Shown here piece after piece: positions 6,287 to 11,633 of a DNA stretch of 11,633 nucleotides. Source of the DNA: Clostridiales bacterium UBA1380 (GTDB taxonomy: Bacteria > Bacillota > Clostridia > Oscillospirales > CAG-272); the NCBI GenBank assembly GCA_002305445.1, contig DBRA01000032.1, positions 30,107 through 41,739 on the forward strand. The letters are read 5' to 3'. The notes under the pieces are model-generated. The model had not been told where the DNA came from and did not search any database. It worked only from the letters and a program-made list of their open reading frames with translations. Each line of letters begins with the position of its first letter. Position 1 is the stretch's first letter. The translations under genes were made by a program, and so were the position numbers.

Positions 6287-6319
6287 ACCGCCGCGTTCTG
6301 TTTTTATGGACGCGGCGGT
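6287..6319. terminator. Hairpin terminator between rnz and the lexA-VOC-ABM strand
   Basis: Arms 6287-6298 and 6308-6319 (core CCGCCGCG/CGCGGCGG) pair over 12 bases with one wobble around a 9-base T-rich loop. On the minus strand the hairpin is followed by six T (6287-6282), a good terminator just past the ABM gene. On the plus strand the following sequence is GCTTTAA, a weaker tail that may still end rnz. Confidence 0.8.
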
Positions 6320-6328
6320 GCTTTAATG

Positions 6329-6622
6329 TCAGTCGAAGCAGATCGGTGTCGTCGGGTCGGAGGTGCGCGGGGAAGCCATCATCGGGGCGACGGTGTCGCG
6401 CCATTTCATGTAGTGCTCGGTCGTCTTGTGGAGCGCGGCGGCTTCCTTGTCCGCATAGACTTCGTATAAGAAAAACCGGTTAGGGTCGGTATCGGAGCGC
6501 AGGACGTCGAAGCGGATATTTCCCGCCTCTTTGCGAGAGTTTTCGCTGTTGTACTTCGTAATTTCGATGAACGCGTCCGTATATTCGGGCTTTATGTCGA
6601 CGTAAACTATCGTTGCGAGCAT
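6329..6622 (-). CDS. LsrG-like antibiotic biosynthesis monooxygenase (ABM) domain protein
   Basis: This 97-residue single-domain ABM protein is a dimeric alpha-beta barrel that acts in the cytosol. GNIRFDVL (34-41), FFLYEVY (50-56) and LHKTTEHY (64-71) match the family pattern. As I recall the E. coli LsrG sequence, the GN(L/I)RFDVL and HKTTxHY stretches agree closely. LsrG isomerises the phosphorylated AI-2 breakdown product, whereas other relatives such as YgiN are quinol monooxygenases. No lsr genes are nearby, so the substrate is open. The gene follows the VOC gene by 11 bases, and GAGG (6632-6635) of its leader overlaps the VOC stop codon, so both are cotranslated from one mRNA. The fold is firm; the LsrG likeness is moderate and the reaction unknown. 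Confidence 0.8.
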   Translation of the reverse strand: MLATIVYVDIKPEYTDAFIEITKYNSENSRKEAGNIRFDVLRSDTDPNRFFLYEVYADKEAAALHKTTEHYMKWRDTVAPMMASPRTSDPTTPICFD

Positions 6623-6633
6623 TTTTCTCTACC

Positions 6634-7053
6634 TCAACCGATAATTTTAAAGAATTCGATCACTTCGCCGTCGGGGCCTTCGACAAAAGCGATGCGCAGC
6701 GTCATCGGCTTCGGGCTTGACGCGAGCGGAACATCCTTCGGAGCGATCTGCGACTTCGCGCCCGCGGCTATCGCCGTGCTATATGCGTCGTCGATGCTGT
6801 CGGGCGTCAGCGCGATGTGCTGCCAGTGTCCGGCCGCACTGCCGTCCGTCGCGCCGGCTTTTTTGCCGCCGGCAAACAGCTCGATGTATTCGCCGCCGCC
6901 GATGTCGAGTAGCACGGCGCGGCCGTCGCCTTCGCCCCATGACGCGAACACCTTAAAACCGAGCTTTTCGTAGAAGCGCACGGACGCGTCGAGATCCGAC
7001 ACCTTTACCGCCGCATGGGTGAACTTAAGCCCCTTGATAATATCGTTTGCCAT
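6634..7053 (-). CDS. VOC-family (glyoxalase I fold) metalloprotein
   Basis: This 139-residue protein of the vicinal oxygen chelate superfamily is built of two beta-alpha-beta-beta-beta units. The canonical four metal ligands are visible: His13 (FTHAAVKV), Glu59 (YIELF), His79 (WQHIAL) and Glu133 (VIEFF). LDASVRFYEKLGF (21-33) is the typical first helix and FVEGPDGE (123-130) the typical last turn. The H-E-H-E set is that of glyoxalase I and related lyases or epimerases, so it probably binds Ni2+ or Zn2+ and acts on a small hydroxy-carbonyl compound; the exact reaction is unknown. The frame can start at a TTG at 7059, but the ATG at 7053 is preferred because GGAGG (7060-7064) lies 6 bases upstream of it. 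It has its own promoter in the 60-base gap after lexA and is coupled to the ABM gene. Confidence 0.82.
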   Translation of the reverse strand: MANDIIKGLKFTHAAVKVSDLDASVRFYEKLGFKVFASWGEGDGRAVLLDIGGGEYIELFAGGKKAGATDGSAAGHWQHIALTPDSIDDAYSTAIAAGAKSQIAPKDVPLASSPKPMTLRIAFVEGPDGEVIEFFKIIG

Positions 7054-7088
7054 AATCAACCTCCGGTAATTTTTAATCCGTTCAGACT

Positions 7089-7117
7089 ATTATATATCCG
7101 CTCCGCGCGCGTGTCAA
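7089..7117 (-). promoter_or_regulatory. Near-perfect sigma-A promoter for the VOC-ABM pair, overlapping the lexA stop
   Basis: Read on the minus strand, TTGACA (7117-7112), a 17-base spacer and TATAAT (7094-7089) match the consensus at all 12 positions. The -35 hexamer contains the lexA TGA stop codon (7116-7114). Transcription would begin near 7082, about 29 bases before the VOC ATG. No terminator separates lexA from the VOC gene, so both readthrough and independent expression are possible. Confidence 0.85.
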
Positions 7118-7728
7118 TTGTAATAACGCAGCGACGCGATGACTTTGCCGAGGATCACAAGGTCTTTTACGATTATGGGTTCCATCGTCTCGTTTTCGGG
7201 CTGCAGGCGGTAGTGGCCGTTTTCTGCGTAAAAAGTCTTTACCGTCGCCTCGTCCTCGATCATGGCGACGACGATATCGCCGTTTTCGGCGTAATTCATG
7301 CGCTCGACGACGACAATGTCGCCGGACAGGATGCCGGCGTCGATCATCGATTCGCCGCGTATGCGCAGCGCAAACAGCACGCCCGGCTGATACGACTTCT
7401 GGTTCGGGAGAGGGAAGTCGATGTACCCCTCGTGGTTCTCGACGGCGAGAATCGGCGCGCCCGCCGCGACGCGGCCGACGATCGGCACACGGACGACCTT
7501 TTTGCGCGGCGCGGTGACGTCCTCGACGCGCAGCGTGCGCGATTTGCCGTTTTCCTTCTGGATGTAGCCCTTCTGTTCGAGCCGCTCGAGGTAGGTATGA
7601 ACGGTGGATGTGCTCTTGATGCCGAGCGCGGAGCGGATGTCGCGGATGCTCGGCGAATAGCCGTTGCGCCGTATACAGTCGGCGATGTATTCGAGCATCT
7701 GCTCTTCGAGTTCCGTCGTGTTTGACAT
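7114..7728 (-). CDS. lexA: LexA, SOS-response transcriptional repressor
   Basis: This 204-residue repressor of DNA-damage genes self-cleaves when RecA filaments form. The N-terminal winged helix-turn-helix covers about residues 5-65, with SIRDIRSALGIKSTSTVHTYL (27-47) as the recognition region. The autocleavage site is Ala89-Gly90 in GRVAAGAP. The catalytic dyad is Ser127 (RGESMID) and Lys164 (ATVKTFY). Length is normal. A TTG at 7740 could extend the frame, but the ATG at 7728 has GAGG (7735-7738) 6 bases upstream and gives the usual N-terminus. Two LexA-box-like sites cover its promoter, so autoregulation is likely. It is divergent from pckG and upstream of the VOC-ABM pair. Confidence 0.96.
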   Translation of the reverse strand: MSNTTELEEQMLEYIADCIRRNGYSPSIRDIRSALGIKSTSTVHTYLERLEQKGYIQKENGKSRTLRVEDVTAPRKKVVRVPIVGRVAAGAPILAVENHEGYIDFPLPNQKSYQPGVLFALRIRGESMIDAGILSGDIVVVERMNYAENGDIVVAMIEDEATVKTFYAENGHYRLQPENETMEPIIVKDLVILGKVIASLRYYN

Positions 7729-7787
7729 GGCGCACCTCAAAATTTAATTTTCACGTATAAAATTACGATATATACAGTGTTTAACGC

Positions 7788-7816
7788 ATTATAGCACATA
7801 TGTTCGCATAATGCAA
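7788..7816 (-). promoter_or_regulatory. lexA promoter, extended -10
   Basis: On the minus strand, TTGCAT (7816-7811), a 17-base spacer and TATAAT (7793-7788), preceded by TG to give TGCTATAAT. Transcription would start near 7781, about 52 bases before the ATG. The -10 abuts one LexA-box-like site and the -35 overlaps the other, so bound LexA would block RNA polymerase. Confidence 0.75.
7793..7806. promoter_or_regulatory. Putative LexA operator (SOS box) 1
   Basis: AGCACATATGTTCG agrees with the Gram-positive LexA box CGAACRNRYGTTYC at 11 of 14 positions and with the ideal CGAACATATGTTCG at 12 of 14. The right half is intact and the left half degenerate. It fills the spacer of the lexA promoter next to the -10 hexamer. 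Confidence 0.68.
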
Positions 7817-7827
7817 ACATTTGTTTG
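7814..7827. promoter_or_regulatory. Putative LexA operator (SOS box) 2
   Basis: CAAACATTTGTTTG has 6-base inverted arms and agrees with CGAACRNRYGTTYC at 11 of 14 positions. It overlaps the lexA -35 hexamer. Its start is exactly 21 bases from that of box 1, two helical turns, so two LexA dimers would sit on the same face of the DNA. Confidence 0.62.
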
Positions 7828-7886
7828 TAAAAATATAGGGCTTTTGTTAACAGTTTGTAAAAAGCGGATATATGTTACGCTGCCGA

Positions 7887-7915
7887 TTGCAATTGACGAC
7901 GATTTACGCTATAAT
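7887..7915 (+). promoter_or_regulatory. Probable promoter of pckG
   Basis: TTGCAA (7887-7892), a 17-base spacer and TATAAT (7910-7915). Transcription would begin near 7922, leaving a leader of about 45 bases. AAGGGG (7949-7954) is the likely ribosome binding site, 12 bases before the ATG, a rather long spacing. The rest of the 238-base lexA-pckG gap is A+T-rich; the LexA sites lie 60-94 bases upstream of this promoter's -35. Confidence 0.6.
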
Positions 7916-7966
7916 CAATAATAGCGGAAAATTGATTTTATTACTGAAAAGGGGATTGTATCAAAG

Positions 7967-9751
7967 ATGGCATTAACGACCAACAAATATGTACTCGACT
8001 GGATCAGTGAAATGGCGGAGATGACGACGCCGGATAATATAGTCTGGATCGACGGATCCGAGGAGCAGACCGAAGCGCTCCGCCGCGAAGCTATTGAGAA
8101 CGGCGAGATCATAAAGCTCAACGAAAAGACGCTCCCCAACTGCTATCTGCACCGCACCGCCGTCAACGACGTGGCGCGTGTCGAAGACCGCACCTTCATC
8201 TGCACGAGCAAAAAAGAGGACGCCGGCAGCATCAATAACTGGATGGACCCGAAGGAATGCTACGAAAAGCTCCGCAAGCTGTACAAGGGTTCCATGAAGG
8301 GCCGCACGATGTACGTAATCCCGTATTCGATGTCCGTCGTCGGCTCCCCGTTTGCGAAATACGGCATCGAGCTCACCGACTCCATCTATGTCGTGCTCAA
8401 CATGATAATAATGACCCGCGTTGGCGTTGACGTTTACAAGGCGCTCGGCGACAGCCCGGATTTCATCAAGGGACTTCACGCCCGCAAGGATATTGACGAG
8501 GCGAACCGCTACATCGTCCACTTCCCGGAGGACAACACCATCTGGAGCATCAACTCCGGCTACGGCGGAAACGTCCTTCTCGGAAAGAAGTGCTTCGCGC
8601 TCCGCATCGCGTCGTACCTCGGCCGCAAAGAGGGCTGGATGGCCGAGCACATGCTCATCCTCGGCATCGAGTATCCGGACGGCAAGATCAAGTATCTGAC
8701 CGCCGCGTTCCCGTCCGCCTGCGGCAAAACCAACCTTGCCATGCTCATCCCGCCGGAGATCTACAAGAAGCAGGGCTACAAGGTCTGGTGCGTCGGCGAC
8801 GACATCGCCTGGCTCCGCGTCGGCGAGGACGGAAGACTGTGGGCAGTCAACCCCGAAAACGGCTTCTTCGGCGTCGCCCCCGGCACAAACGAAAAGTCCA
8901 ATCCGAACGCTCTTGCGTCTACCCGCAAGGACACTATATTCACGAACGTCGTCCACGACCTCGACACGAACGAAGTCTGGTGGGAAGGTCTCAACGACGA
9001 CCCGCCGAAGAACGCGATCGACTGGAAGGGCAACCCGTGGGATTACCGCAAGTACGACAAGAAGGACAAATCCACCTGCGGCGCGCATCCGAACTCCCGC
9101 TTCACCGCGCCCGCAAAGAACTGCCCGTGCCTCTCGAGCGAGTTCGACAACCCGAAGGGTGTGCCGGTTGACGCCATCGTATTCGGCGGACGCCGCGCTA
9201 AGACCGCTCCGCTGGTATACCAGTCCACGAGCTGGCAGAACGGCGTGTTCGTAGGCTCCATCATGGCGTCCGAGACGACCGCTGCGGCGGCCGGCGCCGT
9301 AGGCGTCGTTCGCCGCGACCCGATGGCCATGCGTCCCTTCGCCGGCTACAACATGGGCGACTACTTCGCACACTGGCTTGAGATGGGCAAGCGCATCCCG
9401 CACCCGCCGAAGATCTTCAACGTCAACTGGTTCCGCACCGACGACGAAGGCCACTTCATCTGGCCGGGCTTCGGCGACAATATGCGCGTCCTGCTCTGGA
9501 TCCTCGCCCGCTGCAGCGACGAGGTCGACGCCAACGTCACGCCCATCGGTTATATTCCGAAGCCTGAGGATATCAACATCGAAGGACTTGACGGCGTGAC
9601 CATCGACACCATCCGCGACCTGCTCACGGTAGATACCGAAGCGTGGAAGGCGGACGTCGAGGATATAAAGAAGTTCTATGACCTCATCGGCGAGCGTGTT
9701 CCCGCGGAGCTGCGCGCCGAGCTTGCCGAACTCGAAAAGAGACTCGGTTAA
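7967..9751 (+). CDS. pckG: Phosphoenolpyruvate carboxykinase, GTP-dependent type
   Basis: This 594-residue cytosolic enzyme interconverts oxaloacetate plus GTP with phosphoenolpyruvate, CO2 and GDP. It is used in gluconeogenesis or, in anaerobes, in PEP carboxylation toward succinate. The GTP family is shown by the P-loop FPSACGKTN (248-256) with hyper-reactive Cys252, the metal-binding GDD (277-279), His228 in AEHMLIL, FGGRR (406-410) and the N-terminal DGSEEQ (29-34). The ATP-dependent type would instead carry GLSGTGKT. Length is typical (about 590-620). Codons are strongly C-ending compared with neighbouring genes, which suggests high expression. It is a single-gene unit, divergent from lexA and followed by a perfect hairpin terminator. 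Nothing appears damaged; the direction of flux cannot be told from sequence. Confidence 0.96.
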   Translation: MALTTNKYVLDWISEMAEMTTPDNIVWIDGSEEQTEALRREAIENGEIIKLNEKTLPNCYLHRTAVNDVARVEDRTFICTSKKEDAGSINNWMDPKECYEKLRKLYKGSMKGRTMYVIPYSMSVVGSPFAKYGIELTDSIYVVLNMIIMTRVGVDVYKALGDSPDFIKGLHARKDIDEANRYIVHFPEDNTIWSINSGYGGNVLLGKKCFALRIASYLGRKEGWMAEHMLILGIEYPDGKIKYLTAAFPSACGKTNLAMLIPPEIYKKQGYKVWCVGDDIAWLRVGEDGRLWAVNPENGFFGVAPGTNEKSNPNALASTRKDTIFTNVVHDLDTNEVWWEGLNDDPPKNAIDWKGNPWDYRKYDKKDKSTCGAHPNSRFTAPAKNCPCLSSEFDNPKGVPVDAIVFGGRRAKTAPLVYQSTSWQNGVFVGSIMASETTAAAAGAVGVVRRDPMAMRPFAGYNMGDYFAHWLEMGKRIPHPPKIFNVNWFRTDDEGHFIWPGFGDNMRVLLWILARCSDEVDANVTPIGYIPKPEDINIEGLDGVTIDTIRDLLTVDTEAWKADVEDIKKFYDLIGERVPAELRAELAELEKRLG

Positions 9752-9767
9752 TTTAATAAGCATCTGC

Positions 9768-9801
9768 CCGGCGGACGGTTATTCGTCCGCCGGACTTTTT
9801 T
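9768..9801 (+). terminator. Intrinsic terminator of pckG
   Basis: A perfect 10-base-pair stem CCGGCGGACG (9768-9777) / CGTCCGCCGG (9784-9793) with a 6-base loop is followed by AC and six T (9796-9801), starting 17 bases after the pckG stop codon. Confidence 0.93.
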
Positions 9802-9869
9802 ATGCATAACATTCATAATTGATAATAATAAAAATATGTTCAAACGTAAAAAAATATTATATCTTCATA

Positions 9870-9898
9870 TTGTATTAATCAATAAGTCATGATATAAT
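9870..9898 (+). promoter_or_regulatory. Promoter of the DUF2961 gene
   Basis: TTGTAT (9870-9875), a 17-base spacer and TATAAT (9893-9898), with TG at 9890-9891 forming an extended -10. The surrounding 9800-9910 stretch is very A+T-rich. GGAGG (9918-9922) lies 7 bases before the ATG. No operator-like palindrome was found. Confidence 0.7.
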
Positions 9899-9929
9899 TG
9901 CATCGATTTAAGAAAGCGGAGGAAGAGAA

Positions 9930-11015
9930 ATGTTCAACGATTCATTCAGCGCAGGTTTATCGCGCATTACAAATGCGCAGACGCGTTCGATTTCGGCCGA
10001 GAATCCGACAGGCGCGCCCGGCTGCGGCGGCATGGCGACCGAGGGCACCGGAGCGCACTGCGCGCGCGAGCTCGGACGCGGCTGGAAGGTGTCGCCATCA
10101 AAATTGATCCGTCCCGGCGAAACGCTAACGCTTGCCGATATTGACGGCGAGGGCGTCATACAGAGCATATGGTTCGCCGGCAGCACCGACCGCGGATTGA
10201 CCTTCCGCATTTACTGGGACGATCTGCCCGCGCCGTCCGTCGAAGCGCCGCTGCCAGCGTTTTTCGCATACGGTTATAATAACAACATCGACGGTGTTAC
10301 CGGACGATTTCCGTTCCTGAACAGCGCGCTTGTCATGGTCGCGCCGAACCGCGGCATGAACTGCTTCTTCGAGATGCCGTTCAGAAAGCACTGCCGCATG
10401 ACGCTTGAAAACACGACGAGCCACGACTGCGTTACATATTTCCAGATAAATTACGCGCTCTGCAAGGTGCCGGACGACGCTGGTTACTTCTGCGCGCAGT
10501 ACAGGCAGGCCCGTCCGGTCGAAGGTGCCGATTACACGATCATCGACGGCATAGAGGGGAAGGGCCAGTACATCGGAACGTCGCTCGCGGTCGGTCTGAA
10601 CGCCGCCGGCGGATGGTGGGGCGAGGGCGAGATCAAGTTCTTCATGGACGACGACGGTGAGTTCCCGACCATCTGCGGCACCGGCACGGAGGACTACTTC
10701 GGCGGCGCATACGACTGGGACGTGAACGGCAGCTACCAGACATATTCGGGCCTTTACATGGGCATGTATCAGGTCATCCAGCCCGACAGGCTGTACAGCT
10801 CGCAGCAGCGCTTCTTAATGTACCGCTGGCATGTCGTCGACCCCGTCCGCTTCGAGAAATCGCTCCGCGTCACGATGCAGGATCTCGGCTGGCGCAGCGA
10901 CGGCCGCTACCTCGCGCGCCGCGATGACTTCATGTCGGTTGCGTACTGGTATCAGGATAAACCGGCGCAGAATTTCCCGCCTTTTCCGACCCCGAACGAT
11001 GTCGAAATAGTTTGA
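9930..11015 (+). CDS. DUF2961 / GH172-like glycoside hydrolase, cytoplasmic
   Basis: This 361-residue protein shows the DUF2961 hallmark GEGEIKFFMDDDGE followed by GTGTEDYFGGAYDW (231-264), including Glu254, and the later YRWHVVDPVRFEKSLRV (298-314). Characterised members form CAZy family GH172: Bifidobacterium difructose-dianhydride-forming alpha-D-fructofuranosidase and D-arabinofuranosidases. These proteins use tandem jelly-roll folds and oligomerise. Glu254 is a plausible catalytic residue by its place in the most conserved motif, but the catalytic pair cannot be confirmed here. No signal peptide or membrane segment is present, so the substrate is probably an imported oligosaccharide. No sugar transporter or regulator is adjacent; it has its own promoter and a shared terminator. 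The family is confident; furanosidase activity is inferred. Confidence 0.85.
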   Translation: MFNDSFSAGLSRITNAQTRSISAENPTGAPGCGGMATEGTGAHCARELGRGWKVSPSKLIRPGETLTLADIDGEGVIQSIWFAGSTDRGLTFRIYWDDLPAPSVEAPLPAFFAYGYNNNIDGVTGRFPFLNSALVMVAPNRGMNCFFEMPFRKHCRMTLENTTSHDCVTYFQINYALCKVPDDAGYFCAQYRQARPVEGADYTIIDGIEGKGQYIGTSLAVGLNAAGGWWGEGEIKFFMDDDGEFPTICGTGTEDYFGGAYDWDVNGSYQTYSGLYMGMYQVIQPDRLYSSQQRFLMYRWHVVDPVRFEKSLRVTMQDLGWRSDGRYLARRDDFMSVAYWYQDKPAQNFPPFPTPNDVEIV

Positions 11016-11026
11016 TTATAGACGAT

Positions 11027-11056
11027 AAAAAGCTCCCGGTCTCCCGGAAGCTTTTT
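11027..11056. terminator. Bidirectional terminator between the DUF2961 gene and glmM
   Basis: Arms 11027-11039 and 11044-11056 (AAAAAGCT, one C-A mismatch, then CCGG; CCGG to AGCTTTTT) are closed by a 4-base loop. T-runs follow on both strands. The glmM stop codon ends 4 bases from the hairpin and the DUF2961 stop 11 bases from it. Confidence 0.85.
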
Positions 11057-11060
11057 ATGC

Positions 11061-11633
11061 TCATTTAAACTTTTTACGGATTACGGCTTCGATTTTATCA
11101 GCGGCAGAACGGCACGCCTCGTCCGTTTGCGCCTCGACCATTATGCGCAGAACAGGTTCCGTGCCGGATACGCGCAGAAGAATGCGCCCGTCGCCGCCGA
11201 ATTCCACTTCCGCGTCGGCAACAGCCGACAGCACGTCCGGATCCGCCGCCGCCGCCTTGCGCTCGGAAAGGCGCAGGTTGCGTGTTATCTGCGGGAACTC
11301 CGCGACGGGGGATACGAGCTCGGACAGCGGCCGCTTCGACTCAAGCATGACCTCCATCACCTTCAGCGCCGTGAGTATGCCGTCGCCGGTAGTCGCGTAC
11401 TTCGCGAATATGACGTGTCCCGACTGCTCTCCGCCGATCTTGTATCCGCCGGAAATCATCGCCTCGTAAACCCACCTGTCGCCGACGTCTGTCTTAATGA
11501 CCTCAATGTCCTCGCGCTCGAGCGCGCGCCACAGGCCGAGATTGCTCATCTTCGTCGTGACGACCGTGTTCTGCGCCAGCGAGCCGCGCTCCTTCATGTA
11601 GACCGCGCATGCGTAGATTATCTTGTCGCCGTT
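11061..11633 (-). CDS. glmM: Phosphoglucosamine mutase GlmM, C-terminal part (partial)
   Basis: The visible 190 residues are the C-terminal part of a phosphohexomutase; the gene runs off the right edge. GlmM converts glucosamine-6-phosphate to glucosamine-1-phosphate, feeding UDP-GlcNAc and peptidoglycan synthesis in the cytosol. The fragment begins NGDKIIYACAVYMKERG and includes TKMSNLGL, VGDRWV, the sugar-binding loop GGEQSGH (residues 67-73 of the fragment), TTGDGILTAL, and the phosphate-binding loop RVSGTEPVLRIMVE (154-167). With a family length near 450, about 260 N-terminal residues, including the active-site phosphoserine, lie outside the window. GGEQSGH and the overall pattern favour GlmM over phosphomannomutase. 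It converges on the DUF2961 gene. Confidence 0.94.
   Translation of the reverse strand, partial: NGDKIIYACAVYMKERGSLAQNTVVTTKMSNLGLWRALEREDIEVIKTDVGDRWVYEAMISGGYKIGGEQSGHVIFAKYATTGDGILTALKVMEVMLESKRPLSELVSPVAEFPQITRNLRLSERKAAAADPDVLSAVADAEVEFGGDGRILLRVSGTEPVLRIMVEAQTDEACRSAADKIEAVIRKKFK

Noticed and set aside
7893..7915. TTGACG-TATAAT as the pckG promoter
   Set aside because: The spacer would be only 11 bases, too short for sigma-A. TTGCAA at 7887-7892 with a 17-base spacer to the same -10 is a better choice.
7973..9763. A 596-codon open frame on the minus strand, antisense to nearly the whole of pckG
   Set aside because: The translation shows no recognisable family and is rich in Arg, Val, Asp and Ala as expected from the complement of C-ending codons. 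pckG on the plus strand is unambiguous and has a promoter, ribosome binding site and terminator. Codon bias explains the open antisense frame.
9829..9842. A partial LexA-box-like half site upstream of the DUF2961 gene
   Set aside because: Only the ATATGTTC half matches (about 10 of 14 overall) in a very A+T-rich stretch, there is no symmetric arm, and it does not overlap the promoter.

Overview
The window looks like chromosomal DNA of a fairly G+C-rich member of the Clostridia (Firmicutes). The evidence is the lon-engB gene order, an RqcH-type (YloA family) ribosome quality-control gene, a Gram-positive style LexA with matching operator-like sites, GGAGG-type ribosome binding sites and sigma-A-like promoters in short A+T-rich gaps. 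This is judged from gene content only; the species cannot be named. No rRNA, tRNA, CRISPR array, insertion sequence, integrase or phage gene was seen, and no gene-less stretch exceeds 300 bases.

Layout. (1) 1-3364, plus strand: the 3' end of lon, then engB (ribosome assembly GTPase), rqcH (rescue of stalled 50S subunits) and, after a 104-base gap holding a strong GNRA-capped hairpin, a HAD-family phosphatase. (2) 3392-5082, minus strand: a three-gene redox operon of a TlpA-like thioredoxin lipoprotein, a 48-residue one-helix membrane protein ending in a CxxC motif, and a polytopic NapH/CcoG-like membrane iron-sulfur protein. A 16-base perfect palindrome resembling Fur-family boxes lies 40 bases upstream. 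(3) 5323-6246, plus: RNase Z. (4) 6329-7728, minus: lexA, then a VOC-fold protein and an LsrG-like ABM-domain protein that have their own near-perfect promoter overlapping the lexA stop codon. (5) 7967-9751, plus: GTP-type PEP carboxykinase, divergent from lexA. (6) 9930-11015, plus: a cytoplasmic DUF2961/GH172-like protein. (7) 11061-11633, minus: the 3' end of glmM.

How the parts fit. The first block is protein and ribosome homeostasis. The second looks like an electron path from cytosolic ferredoxin-type clusters, through membrane iron-sulfur centres and a small CxxC protein, to an extracytoplasmic thioredoxin; this role is inferred. lexA carries two operator-like sites exactly two helical turns apart over its extended -10 promoter, so autoregulation is likely. 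Three convergent gene pairs each share a compact hairpin terminator, and pckG has its own. Most of the window is ordinary core genome. The redox operon with its palindrome is the part most likely to hold something under-described.
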